The position numbers were made by a program, and so were the translations under genes. A DNA stretch of 5,394 nt from Parachlamydiaceae bacterium (GTDB lineage Bacteria; Chlamydiota; Chlamydiia; Chlamydiales; Parachlamydiaceae), in NCBI GenBank assembly GCA_013815395.1, contig JACDGH010000196.1, forward strand, positions 1 to 5,394, in the 5' to 3' direction. The notes under the pieces were generated by a model. The model saw only the letters and a program-made list of their open reading frames with translations, had not been told where the DNA came from and ran no database searches. Below, in pieces: positions 1 through 4,213 of this stretch (positions are counted from its first letter, which is position 1; every line of letters starts with the position of its first letter).

Positions 1-220
1 GTTTAGGAATCATGCAGTAGCGTCCTTTATTCTTCTCTAATTCTTTCTCTACAGCTAAAAGTTCCTCGTCAGGCTTATCAAGATCTATATATACAATAAA
101 ACCCTCTGAGCGGTCCAGATAAAAATCGCGTTCATCATCGGACTTAGCAAAAGCTTCTATGAGGCGATTGCAACGCAAAATTAAGGGGTTTTGCGGTTCT
201 TGAATTTGCTTGACGGCCAT
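1..220 (-). CDS. UPF0158 family protein (CT429-like), N-terminal part
   Basis: This is a partial gene: the ATG is at 220-218 and the frame stays open to the left edge, giving 73 codons (MAVKQIQEPQNPLILRCNRL and onward). The visible part has an N-terminal helix-like stretch (LIEAFAKSDDERDFYLD, about residues 20-36), then an FYLDRSEGFIVYID strand region like the YLD-x-x-x-G-x-I/V signature of the UPF0158 family, then a charged helix (EELLAVEKELEKNKGRY). The function of this family is unknown and no catalytic residues can be named. The assignment rests on this similarity and on synteny: C. trachomatis carries the UPF0158 protein CT429 next to dapF, as here. A weak AGGA lies 7 bases before the ATG. 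The gene lies 68 bases after dapF in the same orientation and may be its last cotranscribed partner. The C-terminal part and stop codon are outside the window. Confidence 0.8.
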   Translation of the reverse strand, partial: MAVKQIQEPQNPLILRCNRLIEAFAKSDDERDFYLDRSEGFIVYIDLDKPDEELLAVEKELEKNKGRYCMIPK

Positions 221-240
221 AAAGGTATCCTATACTTGAA

Positions 241-250
241 TTGTGCACAA
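241..250. repeat. 10-bp perfect palindrome upstream of the UPF0158 gene
   Basis: TTGTGCACAA reads identically on both strands and sits about 20 bases upstream of the UPF0158 start, in the 68-base gap after dapF. It could be a small operator or chance. A TTGTGC/TAGGAT pair nearby on the minus strand would make only a poor promoter, so I do not call one. Nothing else is seen in this gap. Confidence 0.25.
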
Positions 251-288
251 CGATGGGAGTTTATCTAAAAGTCCTACTTCTCAGCAAC

Positions 289-1170
289 CTAAATTCCTAT
301 GAAAATGTTGCCATTAAAAACTCTTACTGCGGGTCCACTCATGGTTAGTCCTCGCGGGTTTGAAAGAAATGTTTCCTCAGAAAGGGAATATACAGCTTCA
401 GGGAAGTATATATAAATAATATCGCCAGATTTTGGACGAATGCTAATGGGGCTTTTTAAACCATGCACGTGTGCGGCAGCAATAGCGACAGCCGCAGCGC
501 CGGTTCCACAAGCTAAAGTTTCCCCTTCGACACCTCTTTCGTAGGTACGCACTTCTACTTCATTATTGGAATTAATAGTAGCAAAATTTACATTCGTGCC
601 TTTTGGCAAGAAGTGGGGATGATACCGAATTTGCGGTGCTATCAGCATCAATTGATTATCATGAAGATCTTCGACAAAGATGATAGCATGAGGCACACCT
701 GTGTCTAGATAATGGATAATGTATGAAGTTTCTTCAATTTGCAATTGTTCAAAAAAACGGCAATTTTTTGGGGCTGGCATTTCTGCGCTGATATATTTTT
801 CTAAAATTGTAGTAGGGATAAGCTGATGCATTGTTTCTATAAGGAAATTATTGCCAGGTATTCCCAAATCTTGAATGAAGCGGACTAAACAACGTAGTCC
901 ATTGCCGCACATTTCAGCTTCGCTGCCATCGGCATTAAAAATGCGCATGCGAAAGTCTGCTTTTTGAGAGTTTTCTAAAAGTATGATACCATCGGCGCCT
1001 ATACCTAGGCGACGATGGCATATTTGGACGATAACCTCAGTTTTGGCCGTATAGATGTTAAATAATTGATGGCGATTGTCAATCAGAATGAAATCGTTGC
1101 CACAACCCGAGTATTTAAAAAAAGGAAGCGCAAAGGGCGCTTTGTTTTTTGAGTTAGGACGGCAGATCAT
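289..1170 (-). CDS. dapF: Diaminopimelate epimerase DapF
   Basis: DapF interconverts LL- and meso-2,6-diaminopimelate in the cytoplasm, the last step before meso-DAP enters lysine or peptidoglycan precursor (MurE) synthesis. It needs no cofactor and uses two cysteines as acid and base. Counted from the ATG at 1170 (293 residues), the hallmarks are FFKYSGCGNDF (about 17-27), NADGSEAEMCGNGLRC with catalytic Cys88, DTGVPHAI (about 156-163), and ERGVEGETLACGTGAA with catalytic Cys221. Both halves of the twofold fold are complete. The only ATG before the conserved core is at 1170, 17 bases inside the end of clpP. An in-frame TTG at 1194 would add 8 residues, and a TAA lies just upstream of it. Neither start has a good Shine-Dalgarno, so translation is probably coupled to clpP. 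Chlamydiae make LL-DAP through the aminotransferase DapL, so DapF is required for meso-DAP. C. trachomatis DapF has also been reported to racemise glutamate; whether this protein does is not visible in the sequence. Confidence 0.96.
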   Translation of the reverse strand: MICRPNSKNKAPFALPFFKYSGCGNDFILIDNRHQLFNIYTAKTEVIVQICHRRLGIGADGIILLENSQKADFRMRIFNADGSEAEMCGNGLRCLVRFIQDLGIPGNNFLIETMHQLIPTTILEKYISAEMPAPKNCRFFEQLQIEETSYIIHYLDTGVPHAIIFVEDLHDNQLMLIAPQIRYHPHFLPKGTNVNFATINSNNEVEVRTYERGVEGETLACGTGAAAVAIAAAHVHGLKSPISIRPKSGDIIYIYFPEAVYSLSEETFLSNPRGLTMSGPAVRVFNGNIFIGI

Positions 1171-1765
1171 TGAATGATAGAATGACTTTATCAATTAAGC
1201 CAAATGCCAATGCCTCATCTGCCGACATCCAAGTGTCTCTGTCGATCGCTTTTTCTATCGTTACGGCATCTTTGCCAGTAGCCTGCACGTATAAATTGAC
1301 TAATGACTGACGTGTTTTAAGGATCTCTTTTGCCTGAATCTCAAGGTCGGTTGCTTGTCCTTTAATGACCCCGCCAATCATAGGCTGGTGGATCATGAAA
1401 CGCGCATTTGCTGTTGCAAAACGTTGTTTAGGTGCGGCGCAAAGGCTTAATACAGAGCCCATTGAAGCTGCTAAACCAGTGACAAGTGTCGTGACGGGCG
1501 ATGTGATCATCTTAATTTGATCCCAAATAGCAAATCCAGAATCCACAGAGCCCCCTGGGCTATTAATCACAAAAAGGATAGGTTGTCCAGGATTGGTTAA
1601 TTCCAAATACCATAATTTGCGGATAATATCCTGGGCAGTATCATTGTCCACAGCGTCGTACAGGAATACGCGGCGTGCTTCCAACAAAGTGCCGTCAATC
1701 TTGTCTTGTAGTTTGACATAAGAAGCCGGTATAATAGATTCTTTTTCTTTATTGGCTTTAGCCAT
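1154..1765 (-). CDS. clpP: ATP-dependent Clp protease proteolytic subunit (ClpP1-type)
   Basis: This 203-residue protein is the serine peptidase subunit that assembles into a barrel and degrades proteins delivered by a ClpX or ClpC ATPase in the cytoplasm. It is complete and of normal family length. The oxyanion region INSPGGSVDSG (about 68-78), the nucleophile Ser101 in GLAASMGSVLSLCAA, His126 in RFMIHQPMIGG and Asp177 in IDRDTWMSADEA form a complete catalytic triad. The start is well supported: GGAGA at 1775-1771 lies 5 bases before the ATG. Chlamydiae carry two clpP genes; the one beside dapF and glyA in C. trachomatis is clpP1 (CT431), and the ending SFNDLPS here resembles that protein, so I favour ClpP1 over the clpX-linked ClpP2. 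No Clp ATPase gene is in the window. The last 17 bases overlap dapF, which indicates a shared transcript. Confidence 0.97.
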   Translation of the reverse strand: MAKANKEKESIIPASYVKLQDKIDGTLLEARRVFLYDAVDNDTAQDIIRKLWYLELTNPGQPILFVINSPGGSVDSGFAIWDQIKMITSPVTTLVTGLAASMGSVLSLCAAPKQRFATANARFMIHQPMIGGVIKGQATDLEIQAKEILKTRQSLVNLYVQATGKDAVTIEKAIDRDTWMSADEALAFGLIDKVILSFNDLPS

Positions 1766-1811
1766 CGCTTTCTCCGAAGGTTGATTTCATTTTACAATTG
1801 ATGATAAGGTT

Positions 1812-1841
1812 ATTATCTGCTTTTGGCATTGCTTTTTTCAA
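1812..1841 (-). promoter_or_regulatory. Candidate sigma-66/sigma-70 promoter for clpP-dapF
   Basis: On the minus strand, TTGAAA (1841-1836) and GATAAT (1817-1812) are separated by 18 bases. Each matches the housekeeping consensus at five of six positions. The predicted transcript starts near 1805, about 40 bases before the clpP ATG. The position in the only sizeable gap upstream of clpP supports it, but the region is AT-rich, so a chance match is possible. Confidence 0.5.
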
Positions 1842-1850
1842 GGTTTATTT

Positions 1851-1880
1851 GCTCTTTTGAGGAGCATTATTTCTAATGCT
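1851..1880 (-). other. Overlapping short hairpins just after glyA
   Basis: AGCATTA (1863-1869) and TAATGCT (1874-1880) form a perfect 7-bp stem with a 4-base loop, read as GAAA on the minus strand, beginning at the last two bases of the glyA stop codon. A second stem, GCTC (1851-1854) with GAGC (1862-1865), shares bases with it, so the two cannot form together. There is no T-rich run after either on the minus strand, so this is not a standard intrinsic terminator. It may protect the 3' end of the glyA message or weakly limit readthrough into clpP. Confidence 0.3.
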
Positions 1881-3366
1881 AGCCTAAATCAATTTCAGGA
1901 TAGAGCGGGTAACGGCTAAGTAAATTTTCTACCCGCTGTCTACTGCGCTTTAAAATCACTGGATCTGTAGTGCAGTTGGCTTTGCTGGGTTGTCCAGTTT
2001 TGGCAATTAATGTTGGGGAAGTATGGCTTAATACCTCTTCGATGATATCGGCAATTTCTTGCATCTCAGGTGTTCCCATTCCTAATGTAGTGAGTGCCGG
2101 GGTGCCAATGCGGATACCTGAAGTGTACCAAGGACCATTAGGGTCAAAAGGAATGGCGTTGCGGTTCACTGTTAAGGAAGCTTCGCGTAACGCATTTTCA
2201 GCATGGCGACCAGTTAAGCCAAAGCGTTTTAAATCCAAAATGACCATATGATTTTCAGTTCCACCGCTTACTAAGCGAATTCCTTTGGCTTTCAAGCATT
2301 CGCCGATGGTACGAGCGTTATCGACTATCTTTTGTGAGTATTGGCAGAAAGCTGGCGTATTGGCTTCTTTGAAAGCGATGGCCTTTGAGGCTAGCACATG
2401 AGGTAGAGGGCCCCCTAAAACTAATGGGCAGCCCTTGTTTACAACTTCAGCAAATTCTTGTTTGCATAGCACAAATCCGCCTCTTGGACCTCTTAAAGTC
2501 TTATGCGTGGTGGAAGTGACGAAGTCGGCATAAGGTATCGGATTAAATTCCCCTTGAAACACTTTGCCTGCCACTAGGCCGGCAAAATGCGCCATATCTA
2601 CCATTAAAATTGCTCCGACGGAATCGGCAATTTCACGCATTTTAGCGAAATTCAAGCGACGTGGATGTGCTGAATACCCGGCAAGCAGGATAGTAGGCTT
2701 AACATCTTTAGTTTGCTTAGCCAGCACTTGGTAGTCGATTAACTCTGTGGTAGGGTCGACATCATAATGAAAGGCTTGCATCATCTTAGAAGAAATGTTG
2801 TGGCGGTATCCATGGGTCAAGTGGCCGCCCGAATTGAGTGACATCCCCAATATTTTCTGATTAAGCATTAGCTGACGAATTATTTCGTACTCTTCTGGAG
2901 TCAGCTCATCGATAGATTTTTTGCCCAGTTTTTCCACTTCTTTATTTTGGATACGGTGTACTAGTATGGACCAAAAAGCCACCAAATTTGCGTCTGCGCC
3001 AGAGTGCGGCTGAACATAAGCGTGTTCGCTGCCAAAAATCGCATTCAGCTCTTTTTGAGCGGTTTCTTCGATAGTATCAACATTTTCGCAGCCTGCATAA
3101 AAACGATGTCCCGCATATCCTTCCGCATATTTGTCAGTTAAAAGATTGCCCATAGAAAGCTGCACTGCTAGGGAAGAGTAATTTTCAGAAGCAATCAGCT
3201 TTAAATGGGAGCGTTGATCGACCAATTCTTTAACTATACTAGCCGCTACATGGGGGTGGGAGGCCTCTAAGTGGTCTAATGCGGCAATATAAGCGATAGC
3301 TGCGCTGTTGTGCTGTTCAGCGGGCGTTTTAGCTAGATAACGCGATAATCTAGTAGTGTTTGTCAT
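1879..3366 (-). CDS. glyA: Serine hydroxymethyltransferase GlyA
   Basis: GlyA is the cytoplasmic PLP enzyme that interconverts serine plus tetrahydrofolate with glycine plus 5,10-methylene-tetrahydrofolate, the main source of one-carbon units. Counted from the ATG at 3366 (495 residues), the signatures are LIASENYSS (about 57-65), KYAEGYAGHRFYAGCE with Glu82, SGGHLTHG (about 179-186), VDMAHFAGLVAG with Asp257, TSTTHKTLRGPRGG with the PLP-binding Lys289, and SGIRIGTPA with Arg419. The protein is about 75 residues longer than typical bacterial GlyA: roughly 25 extra at the N-terminus, about 30 in a charged insert near 136-172, and about 20 near the C-terminus. Chlamydial GlyA proteins share this length. 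An in-frame TTG one codon upstream (3369) is a less likely start; AGGAG at 3380-3376 lies 9 bases before the ATG. Chlamydial GlyA has been reported to have alanine racemase side activity; that is known for relatives and not shown by this sequence. Confidence 0.97.
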   Translation of the reverse strand: MTNTTRLSRYLAKTPAEQHNSAAIAYIAALDHLEASHPHVAASIVKELVDQRSHLKLIASENYSSLAVQLSMGNLLTDKYAEGYAGHRFYAGCENVDTIEETAQKELNAIFGSEHAYVQPHSGADANLVAFWSILVHRIQNKEVEKLGKKSIDELTPEEYEIIRQLMLNQKILGMSLNSGGHLTHGYRHNISSKMMQAFHYDVDPTTELIDYQVLAKQTKDVKPTILLAGYSAHPRRLNFAKMREIADSVGAILMVDMAHFAGLVAGKVFQGEFNPIPYADFVTSTTHKTLRGPRGGFVLCKQEFAEVVNKGCPLVLGGPLPHVLASKAIAFKEANTPAFCQYSQKIVDNARTIGECLKAKGIRLVSGGTENHMVILDLKRFGLTGRHAENALREASLTVNRNAIPFDPNGPWYTSGIRIGTPALTTLGMGTPEMQEIADIIEEVLSHTSPTLIAKTGQPSKANCTTDPVILKRSRQRVENLLSRYPLYPEIDLG

Positions 3367-3367
3367 C

Positions 3368-3381
3368 AAGGAGATCTCCTT
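3368..3381 (-). promoter_or_regulatory. glyA ribosome binding site inside a 14-bp perfect palindrome
   Basis: AAGGAGATCTCCTT is a perfect palindrome that contains the glyA Shine-Dalgarno (AGGAG, 3380-3376) and ends one base before the ATG. Without a loop it makes a poor hairpin. It could bind a dimeric protein on DNA, or the CTCC half could compete for the ribosome binding site in RNA. The ribosome binding site is well supported; any control role is inferred. Confidence 0.55.
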
Positions 3382-3406
3382 ATATAAGGATCGGTAATGT
3401 GATAGT

Positions 3407-3435
3407 ATTCTACCAAATCTCCATTATTTTATTAA
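3407..3435 (-). promoter_or_regulatory. Candidate housekeeping promoter for glyA
   Basis: On the minus strand, TTAATA (3435-3430) is followed after 17 bases by TAGAAT (3412-3407), four of six and five of six matches to the sigma-70-type consensus. Its start point would fall near 3400, about 34 bases before the ATG. The -35 overlaps a 10-bp palindrome, TTAAGCTTAA (3432-3441). I see no intrinsic terminator after the upstream gene ending at 3470, so readthrough is also possible. Confidence 0.4.
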
Positions 3436-3469
3436 GCTTAAATTAGGCAGAGGACAAACTTTAGGGATT

Positions 3470-3955
3470 TTAAAACTTAGGAGCATAATGTATCGATGCT
3501 CCGCAACGCAAGGTGTGATTCTCCCCTAATTCATACCGAGTGTCATTAATAAGAACTTTAAATTCCCCAGTGGTAAAAGGTGTTTCTGTTTCCCACATCC
3601 ATTCATCAGCTTTTGTATTTTTCAGTGAAAGGCCTCGATCCCAGCTTAAGCCAGCACCTTTACCCCGGATAGTGATTGAGTTCTTAAATCCGACATCAAA
3701 CTTAATCACGATGCGAGTTTTTGGTCCTTTGTGGGAGCCGAGGCTATGTTCTGATTCTACAAGAGATTGAGCAGGCTTTAATAAAGTTTTAGTGTTGTCA
3801 GTTGATGCGCATTCGGAAGTTCCCATGCAGCACCCGGTCTTTTTAGGGGTATCATTACTTTTTGGATGATCAGCGCTCATAAGAAGCTGGTTATTGCCTT
3901 TCGTAGTTTTTGACTCTTTTTTAATAAGAGTAGGGGCGGGTTTTGCAGATGACAT
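3470..3955 (-). CDS. Hypothetical protein with C-terminal CBM20/48-like domain
   Basis: I do not recognise this 161-residue protein as a named gene. Residues 1 to about 78 are low-complexity and rich in Lys, Ser, Thr and Pro, with a Cys cluster (Cys42, Cys43, Cys49 in TGCCMGTSEC); no signal peptide or membrane segment is present. Residues 79-161 form a compact domain: IVIKFDVGF, ITIRGKGAGLSWDRG, EWMWETETPF, EFKVLINDTRYELGENHTL, then a CGASIHYAPKF ending. The order of strands, the IRGxGxxLSWDxG turn, and the Trp plus FKVLIND pattern resemble the Ig-like starch/glycogen-binding modules CBM20 and CBM48, so glycogen or glucan binding is possible but inferred. The start is supported by AGGAG (3966-3962) six bases before the ATG. 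It is read divergently from the kinase gene and is 103 bases upstream of glyA. A secreted or adaptor protein is also possible. No catalytic residues are evident. Confidence 0.8.
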   Translation of the reverse strand: MSSAKPAPTLIKKESKTTKGNNQLLMSADHPKSNDTPKKTGCCMGTSECASTDNTKTLLKPAQSLVESEHSLGSHKGPKTRIVIKFDVGFKNSITIRGKGAGLSWDRGLSLKNTKADEWMWETETPFTTGEFKVLINDTRYELGENHTLRCGASIHYAPKF

Positions 3956-3982
3956 AAGATTCTCCTGGGTTCGTTTTTCTCT

Positions 3983-4011
3983 TTTGTAAATTGAGATTTA
4001 ATGCTTGTCAA
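3983..4011 (-). promoter_or_regulatory. Promoter for the CBM-like gene
   Basis: On the minus strand, a perfect -35 TTGACA (4011-4006) is followed after exactly 17 bases by TACAAA (3988-3983), a four of six -10. Transcription would start near 3976, about 20 bases before the ATG and just upstream of the AGGAG ribosome binding site. The -35 lies in one copy of a direct repeat, TTGTCAAC (4005-4012) and TTGTCGAC (4019-4026) on the plus strand. Confidence 0.6.
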
Positions 4012-4026
4012 CAAAAAATTGTCGAC
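4005..4026. repeat. Short direct repeat TTGTC(A/G)AC over the -35 element
   Basis: TTGTCAAC at 4005-4012 and TTGTCGAC at 4019-4026 differ at one position and are spaced 14 bases start to start. One copy covers the -35 of the CBM-like gene. This is compatible with a regulator binding site, but the units are short and chance is possible. Confidence 0.3.
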
Positions 4027-4136
4027 GATGAAGGGATATAGCGATAAAAATAAAAAAAACGATAAATTTTATAGGGTTAAATAAAAATCAAAAAGTAAAG
4101 ATATAAAATAACTGTCTTTTTTTATTTTAATTACAT

Positions 4137-4166
4137 TTGATTAATAAATTTTCATAATTGTATAAT
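4137..4166 (+). promoter_or_regulatory. Candidate promoter for the kinase gene
   Basis: TTGATT (4137-4142) and a perfect TATAAT (4161-4166) are separated by 18 bases, predicting a start near 4173 and a leader of about 40 bases. The spacer 3956-4213 holds this and the divergent promoter for the CBM-like gene and no gene of its own. It is extremely AT-rich (8 G/C of 60 in 4081-4140), so isolated -10 matches are expected by chance; spacing and position raise confidence. Confidence 0.55.
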
Positions 4167-4213
4167 AATACTAGATTTTATTTGATATTGCCTGTTTAAA
4201 TTATGAGGCTGAA

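Noticed and set aside
1970..2251. Plus-strand open frame of 93 codons
   Set aside because: It lies wholly antisense to the strongly conserved 3' part of glyA, and its translation matches no domain I recognise; it is a shadow frame.
3400..3469. Possible terminator between the CBM-like gene and glyA
   Set aside because: Only the loopless palindrome TTAAGCTTAA is present, with no GC-rich stem followed by a T run on the minus strand.
3540..3770. Plus-strand open frame of 76 codons
   Set aside because: It is antisense to the domain-encoding part of the CBM-like gene, whose minus-strand frame has a good ribosome binding site, promoter and domain pattern.
4027..4136. AT-rich stretch considered as origin, attachment site or small RNA
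   Set aside because: No iterated boxes, long inverted repeats or terminator-like hairpins were seen; low complexity alone is not enough.
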